Positions 25,825 through 37,877 of a stretch of 64,000 nt of DNA are shown piece by piece. Each line of letters begins with the position of its first letter. Position 1 is the stretch's first letter. The stretch comes from Cryphonectria parasitica EP155. Taxonomy: Eukaryota; Ascomycota; Sordariomycetes; Diaporthales; Cryphonectriaceae. Location of the stretch: positions 2,785,501-2,849,500 of the forward strand of contig NW_024468917.1 of the NCBI RefSeq assembly GCF_011745365.1, in the 5' to 3' direction. Below the pieces are notes generated by a model. It had not been told where the DNA came from. It did not search any database and saw only the letters and a list, made by a program, of their open reading frames with translations. Made by a program: the position numbers and the translations under genes.

Positions 25825-26409
25825 AAATGGAATATCAGGGTTTAAATTGCAAATATACATTCTGAAAAGCATTGATAAAGGTTGAGCTGTTGTTGCCACA
25901 GAATCGGAAGAGACGCCTTTCAACGAGGAAGACTGTTACTGTTTGGAAATGTTTGTCTCAACTACAGCAGGCTTCCGTGACCACACACATGGAGTCAGAT
26001 AAGTGGGCTCGTTGAGCCTACTCGACGATGGAAGACTTCTTCGTGACCGCAGCGAGTAGTGACGATGAAATGTGTGAACATGATCTACATGACTGGCTTC
26101 CTAATACAAGTGCGCATATAGCTAGAGTGTGCGTGGCATGTTTTGCATTCAAGGAACCCCCCAATTTCAAATTATCGTGAAATTGAGCAACGCTCTCTCT
26201 TACACCAACCGGGAGTGGGCGTGTCGTACATGCGAGCATGCCTAATCACCATTCTGCAGGAGCAATGCGGCTAGCGGATGTGGGGGCTTGCTTTCAGGAG
26301 CGATGTGTGCTGGAATGTCTTTTGCTGTTCCGATGTGCCACAACGTCAGTTTCATCATGCTAATGCTCGCTCAGCTAAGCCCCCTGATGAAGAACAAGAG
26401 CGGACCATT
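25825..26409. other. Intergenic, or lost 5' part of the C2H2-type pseudogene
   Basis: No clear coding signal. The 5' part of the degraded gene that follows may lie here, but no motif could be recognised before about 26410. Confidence 0.45.
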
Positions 26410-27660
26410 CAGGTTGAGGCAAAGGAATGCCGAGTTCTGTTTGCCGACATATTGTCCCTGCTCTCATGCAACGAACCTGTATCGCTCTTTTCCTGATATA
26501 AGATGGATCAGGACGGTTTAACTTATGGGCTGGAAACATTGGGGTATTCGTACCTGCTTAGGCCTCTCTGGACTTCCGACTCATCGACATCCCCGAGATT
26601 AAGAGCCTGCTCATGAGACAGCTTGATACGCTGAACATAAGCTCGTCCAATGTTTGTAGGAGACAGTCAAAACACAGAGATCAATTAGCTGACATCACCG
26701 CTGCAGTGAAAGAAGAACTTACGGACAGCAACGGAGATGATCACAGCGACACGCCAGGCAAAGATGCCTCGAGGCAAGCAAGCACCCCTGTGCACTCAAA
26801 GGATGTGACCGTAGAGTTTGTGCAGTCAATACATGTAATCATTGACTGGCTCCACAGGCTCTCGAGTCTGGTGCGGAAGGCGAGCTTTGCCAGCCAGAAC
26901 CAGAGGACGGCCAGCCTTCCCCTAAAAAAAGAAGATGACGATGATATTACACAATGCACGTCTGACAATTGCCGGAGTGCGATCAGACTTGAGTGTAAGG
27001 ATTTGGCGGAACACATGTTAGATCGACTAGCACAGACAATGCTGCTCAGCCGTCGTTGGATCCTCTATAGGTGATCCCGTCAAAAGTAATGGAACAGGAG
27101 TAGCATCGACTGCGCCATTTTAACCCACCGCAGCTTCAGTCCGTGCAAGAAGTAGAGGGGATCGACCATGGCCAGGAGAGCTGTGGAGGAGGAGAGACAG
27201 AGCGGGGACCTGATGTCCCCTTCCAGCATACACCTAGCCGGCTCACGGCTACTACGGTGGACCGCGAGCAGTATGAAAAGTTGGCAGCTCGTTCTCGGAT
27301 ATCCCACGCAACAACGGCACCATTCCATATAGACGAGAAGTTACTCGTTCCTCCGCCGCCTTGAACATCGAAGGAGGGAATGGAGTTCGTCTGTGACTAC
27401 TGCTGCCTCATCTTACCAAGCAAGGACTTCATGGACCGGGATAAATGGGCGTAAGTTTCTTTGGCCATTCATTCGTGCTAAACCTGAACCATTGTGGGTT
27501 ATTTACATGTCCATCAAGCGATGGGGTAAGGAATCCATACCTGGCAACTGTCACAGGTGGTTATCCTAATGTTCAAGATAGACTTGATGGAACAAGTTCA
27601 TGGTTCACAATGACTCAAGCGCACACGGCTAATGTCCAAAACTCCAAAGAGACCATATGA
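26410..27660 (+). pseudogene. Fungal C2H2-type zinc-finger-like protein, degraded
   Basis: Pieces of a common fungal protein type follow in order. ECRVLFADILSLLSC is near 26430. GRFNLWAGNIGVF, a TAG stop and ASLDFRLIDIPEIKSLL come near 26515-26615. IDWLHRLSSLVRKASF is near 26840, TATTVDREQYEKLAARS near 27255 and HIDEKLLVPPPP near 27330. After a TGA stop comes EFVCDYCCLILPSKDF, a zinc-knuckle-like CxxC stretch, near 27385. A possible donor follows, and then SSWFTMTQAHT near 27590. In relatives the N-terminal part is helical, the centre is a linker, and the C-terminus carries C2H2-like fingers; they are thought to be nuclear or signalling proteins of unknown role. At least two stops and one frame change break it here, and the stops fit C-to-T changes. 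The limits are approximate. Confidence 0.65.
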
Positions 27661-27989
27661 AGAAGGATTTTGATCTACCATACCAGACCAGAAGCACGTA
27701 TCCAGGCTGATCTCCAGGTAGCTCGCCTCGCTATCACAAGCACAGAATGCCATGAGCTATATCACTGATGCAGATGCCAACGCTGATGTTGCTGCTGGCG
27801 GTGAGAAGATTGGCGTCTAAGACGTTATAATCCCCCCCCAAATAGAAAAACCTAAAACAAACTCCGGTCCCCATGCCGACGACCTGCCTCGAGCCTCGGC
27901 GCCAGCATCAGTTGTCCTCGTCATCCGAGGCCGCATCGGTGTCTACAACGGTACTGCCGTCGACTGCTAAGAGCCTCGCCGAGGACTCA

Positions 27990-28558
27990 AAGTACCGCCC
28001 GCGGTACCCATCCACCTCTCGGGATTTGCGCTCTTTTGTCTCGGGTTGGGGCTCTTCTCCCGCCTGGACGAGAACATCCCTACGGGCGTATGGGTGGGCT
28101 ACATGTTCACAGGCCCTTTTGGAGGCGGCCTGCTCCTCAACACGCAGCTCCCCGCGTTTCAGGCACCCGTGTCCGAGGCGGACCAGGCTCTGGCGACAGG
28201 CTGCTGGAACTTTTTGCGTACTCTGGGGGGCGTCTGGGGCGTCGCCATCCCAGCGGCCATCTTTGCCAACCGTGTCGACGGGCTTGTCGCTGCAGGCCGG
28301 GTCTCGAACCCCGAAGCCGCGGCGATGCTCCTCGGCGGCGGCGCGTACGAGCACGCGTCAGCGGCCTTTGTGCGTGCGTTTCCGTCGCTGATTGACCAGG
28401 CTGAGATCATTGCTGTTTACCGCCTGGCCATCCAGAGGGTCTTCCTCGTGCGCATTGCCTTCACCAGCTTCGCATTCGTGATATGTCTGTTCGAGAAGAA
28501 CATCCCTCTGCGGACGGAGCTGGTGACCGAGTACGGGCTGAACGAGGACGACAAATGA
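27990..28558 (+). pseudogene. C-terminal fragment of a DHA2 (14-TM) MFS transporter
   Basis: From about 27990 a frame reads HLSGFALFCLGLGLFSRLDE and then GVWVGYMFTGPFGGGLLLNT, LPAFQAPVSEADQALATGCW and VWGVAIPAAIFANRVD. It ends FEKNIPLRTELVTEYGLNED and a stop. This is the last third (about 185 residues) of a DHA2 transporter, including the end of the pore region and the final membrane helix. The remaining 350 or so residues are absent: upstream sequence runs into stops and has no membrane helices. The fragment is conspicuously GC-rich compared with what flanks it and its frame is undamaged, so the loss looks like truncation by rearrangement rather than slow mutation. An undiscovered 5' exon cannot be wholly excluded. 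Confidence 0.75.
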
Positions 28559-29339
28559 ATAATGGGCTCAGAAAAAGGCCTGTTTCGTGCGCGCAGGCCT
28601 CCAGTGGTGGTGGCACGTGTATGGGAAAGGGGGTTCCTGACTATGTTAGGGCTGCCCATGTTAGGGCTGACATGACTTGCCTTTCAAACAAGAGACAACA
28701 AGGCTGAAATGCAAGGCGTTGACTGGTGGAATTGTGCCAGGCATGGAAAGGAAACCTCGGGGACAGCAAGCCGTGGCGTTGCTGTGAAATGCGAGCCGTG
28801 CGTTACCTCATGCCACTCCGGAGTGGAAAGCTATTTTCGGTCGGGTTGGTTTGCACTTGCCTCGCATCCCTCTACGGACACATCAGGAATTTCCGAGCGC
28901 CTTCTCCAGCAGGTCTATCATGTACCATGTAGCTCTGTCCAAGACCCCGCACTGTCCGAACGTATTGTGGATACACCCGCCTATAGTGCCTAGTGCTGAC
29001 CAAAAACTAGCTGCGCGGCTTCCCGTTAGCACTAAATGCTTACGCCGTGCCTGCCGCCCCCACCCCGCCGCAGACCACGGCTCCTTCCCTTTGTGCTTGG
29101 CCCCCAAATCGTATAATGATCCTGTGTTCAGTAGGACAAAGGTCACGACTCATGACGTCCTAACCCAACGAACAAAAACATGAGATAATCCTTCATCCCC
29201 CACCAACACTATTGCTGTACAGTAGTAGTAAACGACGTCGGTCTATTCCCCCATGCACCGGACATCCATGATAAGAGGCTTGTCGCAAGTGGGTGAGGCC
29301 ATGCACATACGATACACACCTCGTTGAGAGTCAGAGCAA
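28559..29339. other. Intergenic, no gene recognised
   Basis: No coding signal or notable repeat was identified between the transporter fragment and the P450 pseudogene. Confidence 0.55.
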
Positions 29340-31092
29340 ATCACTCAGTCTGACTTTTGGTCGGCATGGTCTGTTCTGACCCTCCTCCTTGCGGCATGTA
29401 TATATCCGAGGTCCCTGACTACAAGAGTCAAAAACAGGGTACAACCACATAGCACCGAGCCGTGTTCTGACTGTATACTCACAGGTCGCTGTCTATGCAA
29501 TAGCACGAGGCGCATATTGCGTGTTCCACCACCCACTAGCCAAGTTTCCTGGCCCACGGGTGGCAGCCGTCTCGAACCTCTGGTACGCCTACCACTGGTA
29601 AGTGCTGTCTCGTCCATGCTCTTGTCCTCCCAAGGCAAATGCCAGCAGCGGGTTGACAGTGACGACACAGGATGTCCGGTAGATACCCGTGGGCCATAGA
29701 GGACGCCTTCCGCAAGTACGGCCCCGTCGTGCGCATTGCACCCAACGAGCTCGTCTTCTACACTCCTCAGGCCTTCACAGATATCTATGCAACGCAACAC
29801 CGGGGCCTCGAAAGCTTCCCAAAGACAGACTTCCAGGATCGTGGCAAAGACCTTGGCGGCATTGCCTGGGAGAATGATCCCGTTCGGCATCGCGAGGTCG
29901 CCAAGAAGCTCGCCCCCGCCTTCAGCAGCCGGGCCATCAGGGCCATGGAGCCACTAGTCCATGAGTACATGGACTACTTTATCCAGAGGATGAAGGATCT
30001 CGGTCCTTCTGCTGCGGGCGGCGTGAGCCTCCTTGACTGGACAAACTGGCTGGCTCTAGACCTGGCAGCAGATCTTGCGTGGGGCCAGAAGATGCACGAG
30101 ATGCGGAATATGAAGAGTGCCACCTACCTCGAGGCCCTCCTTGCCTTTAATTCCTTCGCAACTGTCATGCAGGTCTTCAAGAAATTCCCCCTCCTAGTCC
30201 TTTTGCAGTACTTTTTCGTTCCTCTGCACAAGTTGGGCGCCTTTGTGGCCATGGAGACGGCAACACGGCAAGCGACCCTGCGATGCATCGATATGATCGG
30301 CAAGACGGAGCACCCCGACTTTTTCGACTATATCCTGCCTCCGGATGAGCCGAAACCAACAGAGAAGCGCCAGCTTGTGCATCTGGGCTCCCTGGGACTG
30401 CAGATGATGTTTGCCAACTGGGGTCCTATGGCGGATTGGTGGTACGGCACGCTGTTGTACCTGCTGGACGAGCCTGCATGCTACAGCCACCTGGTCAAGG
30501 AGATTAGGGGCAATATTTACAGCTATGATGACATCAACCCGACCACCCTGGCATCGCTCCCGTTCCTTCACGCCTGTCTCGAGGAGACGCTACGCTTGCT
30601 TCCCACCAACCTTACAGGACTGCCGCGGTATAGCCCCGGCGCTGTTGTGGACGGTTATTTTGTTCCTAAGGGTGTAAGAAACATTTTCTCCGTAGCTTTG
30701 AACGAAAGCCTTAAATCCTGCTGACGCCCACATCACAGACCACCGTGCAGAGCAGTATCTTTACGCTCGCTCGCAGCCCGGATTACATTCGTGACCCTCT
30801 CTGCTACCGACCACAGCGTTGGCTGCAGCCAGACCACGCACTCTAGAACGCAAGCTTCGCGAAAGATGAGCTGAAGAGTCTTCCTTTCTTTAGCCTGGGT
30901 CCCCGAGCGTGCCTTGGCCGCGAGATGGCGTGGATGCAAGGGAAGCTTTTCCTAGCAAAGGTGCTGTGGGTGTTTGATGTCGTCAAAGTACCGGGCCAAC
31001 ATGTAAACTTGGAAGAAACTCTGCTTCACTACGGATTCTTTGAGAAGTCCGAGGCAAAGGTGAAGTTTGTCCCAGTTGTCAGAGACGTATAA
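29340..31092 (+). pseudogene. Cytochrome P450 (CYP65-like), stop codon before the heme loop
   Basis: Exons 29485-29597, 29671-30673 and 30739-31092 join in phase. They read HHPLAKFPGPRVA, then [17 protein letters not shown], the ExxR motif EETLRLLP, the PERF-region variant YRPQRW and the heme loop FFSLGPRACLGREMAW, ending VPVVRDV. The gene is broken by TAG at 30844-30846, about 40 residues before the heme cysteine. In addition, the likely first exon (FWSAWSVLTLLLAA near 29350) has no ATG in frame and does not splice in phase. The I-helix stretch [14 protein letters not shown] lacks the usual (A/G)Gx(D/E)T(T/S), which is odd even for a living relative. Otherwise the frame is clean over 334 codons, so inactivation looks recent. 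A sequencing error at 30844 remains possible. Confidence 0.8.
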
Positions 31093-32322
31093 TCTCGATC
31101 AAGCGCAACCGCTGCCTGAGAAATGACTACAAATAATATGCAAGAATGTGAATCGGTTGGATTAATTATCACTTCATTCACTCCAAGCGAACGAAGTCAA
31201 CAAACGGTAAATCTTTCTTATGTTCATTGAATTGGTAAAGCTACGATGATACCAGGGCTGGTGAATGGCTTGCTTAACACGCAAGATAGGGATTGGGACA
31301 GGAAGTGTACAGCATATACTGAGTGTTCTGAGGGCTGGGGTTTTTTTTTTGGGGGGGGGGGGTCCCCCCAGAAAGAGGGGGCCTCCCTAGATGGCAAGAA
31401 CTGGAATAGAGTTGGGAAGTGACGTTCAATTTGCTGGCGACTATGCCTTTTGATGAAACACCATTGCTCCCAGGGACGGTTCAGAAAGCCCGTCGAGTTT
31501 GTTTCGTCTTCATGACAAGCGGGAGGGCTACTGCAGTGTGGGTAGCATTGCGAATTTCTGACACAAATCTCATCAACAGTCACTAGGCCAGCATGGACCG
31601 GTACGCTCTAGGCTCGGTTGTAGGCCCACGCTACATGAGAATGCGACTTCCAGCTGCACACCAGGTCCATAATGGTCACCGAAAAATGCGTCAAAGAGTG
31701 ACCTGCTAGGAAACTCTCACGGCTCCTAAACCTGTCGACGCAATGATGTCGGTAACGAGCTTGTCTTGGCTAAAGAAGGTGTCTGGAAGTCTCGAGTTAT
31801 TGGGTTCTGGAGCAGCCATTAACTAAGGTACAGCATCACCTTAAGAGCAAGGTGCGGGCTAAGCTCCTGCATATGTCCACTTCTTGATAATCTCACTTAC
31901 CGTGCCAGTCGCCTTCCCCTTGTTTAAGATTTTTGCGAGGCGCAGGATATCAAGACGATATCCTCGGTTCCGAGGGGTTAGCGCTTGTCGCATCCAGACT
32001 GTCGGGTCAAGTCGACCATTTATGGAAATATCTTTCATTGGACATGCTCCGAGAAGGCCTTCGACACCGGCTCTAGGGGTTGTCACATGTTGCAATGCAC
32101 CTATTGCGGCTTAGCCGAGCAGCGCGGGGTGTGCAGTACCGTGAAGAGGCCGGGGCGTAGTACCTCCCAAGATCGCATATGAGTCCCAAGATCTCCTAAA
32201 AACCCCAGAGCAAACATGGCGTATATCTCAACGAACGTTCTGTATTAGACTTGGAGGATACGATCAATCAAGACATTATTAACTTTCTGATTTTTTGGCG
32301 CCATTAGTACCTATCAAGCAAA
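31093..32322. other. Intergenic; T(10)G(12) homopolymer pair
   Basis: No gene recognised. At 31341-31362 ten T are followed by twelve G, then C(6) shortly after; such a junction is a common place for assembly or slippage errors. Confidence 0.5.
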
Positions 32323-35300
32323 ATGGTTGTCCCTGCCACCCGCCAGCACGCGAGGGAGCTCGTGCAGCGAATCGCCAAGCGCAAGGCTATGTTAGAGAAG
32401 AGACTATCAGGAAGATGGACGCAGAAGCGTGCTGAGAGGTCGAAGAGGTTATACTCGGTCTGCAGGAACTGGGAGGAATTAATGTGATTGCGTACAATAG
32501 AAACAAGAACACCATTCCCAAAAAGTACGGAACGTTACCTTAACCACTCTCTGCAGGCTCGCCAAGAAACTTTACACGAGCAAAGCCCGCTTCATGTTTG
32601 AGCTACTCCAAAACGCCGACGACAACAGCTATGACAGAGCCGTAGAACTGGGATCTGATCCTTATAGTTCGTCCCAGGTTTATCCGCGTCAGATCGTGAT
32701 CGAATGCAACGAAGATAGTTTCAATAATGAAAACCTCGCCGCCATCTGCTCGGTTAGACAAATCACGAAACAGGGAGCCCAAGGTTACACTGAGGAGAAA
32801 GATATTAGGTCTAAGGCCATGTTCATGATAGCTTATTATGCCCATATTCAGTCAAGTATCTTTTCTTGCTCCTTCAAGCACAAGAAGAGTGACTTGGGCA
32901 TGGGCATGGTAGCTCCTGTCTGGGAAGACACGGATAAGGAGTCAACGCGCAGTCGACAAGGTTCACTCTTCACTTAAACGACACTGACGATCCAGACGTT
33001 CTCGCAAGGACGCAAAAGATCATCCAAGATCAGTTCGAGGATCTTGATGAAACCTTCCTGATGTTCACTAGGAAGCTGAGGAGGACCTACGTCAGCTTTC
33101 ACGAAGAAAACGGAACACATATTCCCTCTGCTGTCTACTCCATCGAGTGCCCGCCGCCACGATATATATCAGGTCTTTACCGTCTCCCCAGCCTCTGTGT
33201 GGACGAAATCAGAGAGCCCCTATTTTATGATCGCGATCCGGAACAGATCGTGTCCGATGGCTACAAATGGGATGACTTGACTCGTCTCGCCCCCTATAGG
33301 TTTCGAACAGCCTCTTTCGTCGAAATCATCAGGTAGCTTCGGGAAAACCTTGGACAAGGCTCACTGTCCCGAATGAAGTCAAGTAGGACGTCTGAGGGCT
33401 GGCATACACGAGCCGCCAAAATTATTTCACGTCTTAATTATCCGAGAAAAAATACGTGCAAGTCGAGGAATTGCAGGCGCTCCAAAATGGCACTTGGGTT
33501 TCCGCGGTATCGGGCCTGCTCTACTTTACTCGGGGAATGCATTGTACATTCCTGATAGCGTCAATCCCCGCTTTATAGAATGTAACCAACTCTCATTGCC
33601 TTACCCCTTTCGAGAGTCTAGGTGTGAAGACGGCCACTCCAGAGCTCGTTCGAGACAAATTCCTGCAGCGGTACCCGCCAAGGGAAATCCCTTTAGGCGT
33701 ATTGCTTGATGCATCCATATGATACCTGAAGTTTCTCTACTTTATCGAAAGCAAATATTGCCATTATAAATCCAGTTACAGCTCACTCACAGTCTGCGAT
33801 GCTCGTGGAGTCATGCCACGACCGATTGTGGTATACATGGTCGACGACAAGCCATATGGGCCCCGGTAGCTGCTCGGGAAAACCGATGCGGGTTCAAATT
33901 TCGAAGACAGTCCACCGGGGTACTCTTCTGCATGCTTCATCAACCAAGAGTATTTCAGGGACACTCCCCTCACGCCTCTGGGCCACCTGGCATGGGCGGA
34001 ACGGTTTCACCAACGAGTCGCTTGCAACCGGGTCATCTAATTCCCACAATGCAAGTTTCTGCAACATGAAGCAGAGTATTCTTGGGGTGTGCTTTGAGTG
34101 GACCATCAACGTTGTTTGCGCCTCACGGCGGATTTCGTCGGTTGCTTCGAGGCACAAAGGTGCTGTGCCGAGGAAATCATCAATTCCCGCTAGCCAAGAC
34201 GTACTTCCCGGCTAAGGAGCTGATAGCCCGTGTTCAGCGATATGTGCAGCCAGATGCATTCTTTCCATGGTTGTGGCTGGACTCCGGTGCCACACATGAT
34301 ATCATTTCCGCGCGAGTGAAAGGGTTTGTTGTCCGAGATAGGACTTGGGTCACGCCCAACTGATCTTGACTTTGCTCTAGACATGCTCCAGTATAGTCGA
34401 AAAGCTTTCCCAAACAGAGTCACTTCTGAGGACAAAGCCAAGCCATTCAAACTTTACGATCACATTCGAGCTAGACATAGTGAGAGCGAGAACCGGTTAG
34501 AAGCTCAGGAGAAGATCCGGTATGTTTCCGTCATCCAGTTCGATGTCCTATACAATCTGACACATGAACACAGAAGAATATTCTCGAGCGGAGATTACGT
34601 TTACATACCATCACCGGCATCTACAAGGGCTTGGACATCTTGAGAACAAGTCTCGGCCTCTCCATCAAAACCTCAGGCAAGCCAAATTGAGCAGGATATC
34701 GGTAGAAGGACAAATATGACTGATTATGAATCTTGTTATTCAGGAATGCCTTTGAGAGAAACTCGCTTATTGACGCCCCCTCGGACGACATGCAGGCATG
34801 GCGCAAGGCATCGGAGTGCGTGTGGTCTCACGCAGCTCGGCTCAAAGGGACTCATCGATGATTACGGTGACCTGAAACAGCTCTTGGTGGGCTTTCTCGG
34901 TGTCAAGCCTATCGATGTGTTGAAGGAGGCAGGTCGTAGAGTATCCATTTCAATGAAGGTTCCAAGGGACTCTACCTGGACGGTTAACTTTCTGCTTCCT
35001 ACAGAAACCAACCATCTTACCTCGTTGGGAGTTGTGAATGGCCAAATCTTTCCTGTGAGGTACCCCGGCCCTAATGGACATATCGCGCATGTGTCGGTGA
35101 GCACACAATTCTTTCTTGTTGACCGCGAGCTGTAAAAGGAAGCCTTTCAAAACCAGGTTAAACTCCTCCGCTTCCCAGTCGAGGACGTCTCCTGGCTGTG
35201 TCACTTCCTCGACTGGTCTTCCCGTGGCGACATATATCTCTCAGAGCGTATCAAAGAAGCCGACTCGTTTCACAGCGGAGGAGCCCGGCCAGTACTAAAG

Positions 35301-35743
35301 TCGGACCGACAGGTTCGAAATCGAGCTCATGTGCTGCTCAGGTGAGCATTCACGGCCAGCAAATTTGAACTTCCCCAGTCCGCTGACCCGTTGCATAATT
35401 GCTACCCAAATTCAATAGTCCACGCACATAGTCCCAGGCAGATTCGGAAACTTTTTCTGAGGTCTTGAAGAACGCAGAAATCCGCGAGGCAGATGGTATT
35501 TCTTCCGACCTCAGGCTCCATCAGCACGATAAACTCTATATTGTGGAAGGCAAGAGAGCCACTATACACATTGATGAAGGTCTATCAGGTCTCAAGGTAT
35601 ACCTTCCGCGGAAGAAGAAAGATCAGGGATATGTGTTCGCCATGTCGAGTGAGCTTGAACCCCCCATTGCCCCGTCACTTGTAGCGCATCCCACTAACTT
35701 CGGGGCAAATGAAAACAGTGCAATAATCTCAGAAGATTTCTAG
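32323..35743 (+). pseudogene. Sacsin/NO VEIN-type GHKL-ATPase protein, degraded
   Basis: Fragments of one very large fungal protein lie in order across 3.4 kb, in alternating frames. It begins MVVPATRQHARELVQRIA at 32323, then INVIAYNRNKNTIPKKYG near 32490. MFELLQNADDNSYDRA at 32594 is the Bergerat-fold ATP-site helix (E..N), followed by IVIECNEDSFNNENLAAIC. The next motif should be a glycine-rich GxGFKS loop but reads EEKDIRSKA, so ATP binding would be lost even without frameshifts. Later pieces include FEDLDETFLMFTRKLRR (33040), LFYDRDPEQIVSDGYKWDDL (33220), PTDLDFALDMLQYS (34355), LKQLLVGFLGVKPID (34875), LLRFPVEDVSWL (35165) and RATIHIDEGLSGLKVYLPR (35555). Relatives of about 1700 aa are chaperone-like or signalling ATPases of unsettled function. 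Many stops and shifts make it clearly dead. Confidence 0.8.
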
Positions 35744-37392
35744 GACATATATGTCACCTTTCGCGTTTATAATCTAGTCTAGGCTAATAATAGCTTTCGA
35801 GTATATTTAAATCCAGAAGGACTCAGAGAAACGGGTCATTGAAGTTCATAGAGGCGATTTGGTTACTTGTGCCTGGACATGTTGCGTAGCCGCATAAACC
35901 CCTCCCCAGGTACGAATCCCAATAGTTCCAATAGAGCGAACAGCTTTGTGTTAGAGGCTTGGAAAATACATTACTTTTGTGTGGTTGATTAGGGTGATTA
36001 AGACGGGGTAATGATACTCATGCTCAAGTTTTCAAACAGATATAGGCGCGGGCTACAATAGTAGAGGTGGGTTATAAATAAAGCCGTGAATCATGGTACA
36101 ACGATGCAGAGGCTCCCCCGGATGAGTTTGCGTGGCGTAATTATATGGTCACAAGGGCGGCGGTAGAGGATAATGTTAAGCCCCACACCTGGGCACCGCA
36201 CGACGGCACTCGAACAGATATGAAGAGTATCTATCACTTATTTTTCTTTAAGAAGATGCCTGCATCAGTAGGTCTTTATATGGTAGCCGTGAGGTTGCTC
36301 GAGCACTGCAGCAAAAACCAAGTTTTACAACCCGCATTTTCTGGACAGCGCGAGGGTTGATGAACAAAGAGGTGGATTTGGGCTTGGGTTTTTATTCCGG
36401 GGGAGGGAGGAGGAAGGGAGGAACGGCATGCATGTGCTGCATGAGGCTCTCCTAATAACAGCTGCAACGATACACAGACCTGTTCATTTTCCGTGAGTTG
36501 GATGCCGCGATCATGGTACTGAGCCAAGTAGCTGGTAGCAGTGTACAGTTATTGGCGCCAGAAGAGCGGGTGCATGCAAAGCGAAATACTAAGCGGCCAC
36601 AAAGAAGAATCACGGGCAGAAGAGTATACGTCAATCTACGATCGACATAGGCTTCAGACATTCGGTTGGAAAGGTTGGACCACTTTCTTGTTGGAGGTAG
36701 CATCAGCAGCGTGGCGCTTGAAAGTGAAGCCATATTAATTACTGAACGAGGTTGGCAGAGACAAGATTAGTGAATAGGGCTATCATGGAGTGGTAATGAA
36801 ACGCCGAAGTTTTTCGTTGACGGCAGCAGGGCCCTTTAACGTCTCGGCTTGCATTAATGTTCTAGCCCCCACGAATGGATTTCAGCCACATCTTGCGCTA
36901 ATGGACCTTGGGTTGCAGTACGTACATAGTACAAGATCGGTATATTTTGTCCTTGGGGGCCAAATGCAGCAGTGGGAATGAAAAGGTACAGTGCATGCGC
37001 TTTGTGCAAATCAACGCACAAGATGATCGCTGCTAGCTGTTCCAAGTGGAGATTCTCGGGGAATCTCAGCTCTGTTGGGTTATACAACGCTAGACACTGC
37101 CACATATATACTGGCATGCATAGTACATATTACTCGTGTTGAACAGAAATACCTATGTGACGTGCTCAGATGATCTCCTCTCATGTTTTAGTCAGGATTG
37201 CAGCAAACTGATATCAGCAACTCTCGTATATAGTTCGAGCGGTCTCTTGCTCTGAGGCGCCTCTTGTGTGATTATCGGTTTAGAACCAGCCACGCCTGCC
37301 TCCTGCTCCTTCTGCTCCTCCTCCTTCTCCTAGTCAGCATACGTGCAGCTGAAACATACTAATACGCCATGATACTCACTTACGGAGCCATC
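35744..37392. other. Intergenic, AT-richer, no gene recognised
   Basis: Short frames only. No domain, splice pattern or repeat could be supported. Its last part should contain the promoter of the disrupted P450 that begins at 37393. Confidence 0.5.
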
Positions 37393-37535
37393 ATGGCATC
37401 GAATCTCGGCTTGCTACCATATCTGGCATGCGCATTACTCGCCGCCCCTTTTCTAACGTGGCTTCTCACTTGGTATCGATTTTGCGGGCAGATTTCTGAC
37501 TCGCGACACAAATGATATGAAGCCTGTCCCAACTA

Positions 37536-37578
37536 AGTCAAAGCACCCCCTTCCCGATCACCCTGGTCAACCACACCG
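37536..37578. repeat. Left terminal inverted repeat, element 1
   Basis: 43 bp, matching the reverse complement of 39576-39618 except for one A/G difference near its inner end. Confidence 0.93.
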
Positions 37579-37877
37579 TATATATATATATATGTAGAAG
37601 GCACTCTATGGTGTACTACAAATGGTATAAGGGAAGATCGTTCATTGTTTTCTATCTCAAAAAGGCGCCTTGCCAACTGCCCGTCTATATAGAAAGGGAC
37701 AGTAGGCGCTAGTCCCAATTGGGACAGAAACACCAGTGACTCACCACTTGCCCTAGCCCAGTGAATGGCTAAAAGGTTAGTCACTATTTCCTGTGACTGC
37801 TGGCCTGGGGCCTCGTATTTCATTCAGGCCCTATGGCTGCTGCCACAATATATATATTTCATATAGATTTACTCATC

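Noticed and set aside
28036..28395. Arg-rich 119-codon frame and other long frames at 27.9-28.7 kb
   Set aside because: They are shadows of the GC-rich DHA2 fragment in other frames.
32323..35743. Reading the ATPase fragments as a living multi-intron gene
   Set aside because: Frame changes fall inside conserved motifs without splice sites, and the ATP-binding glycines are gone.
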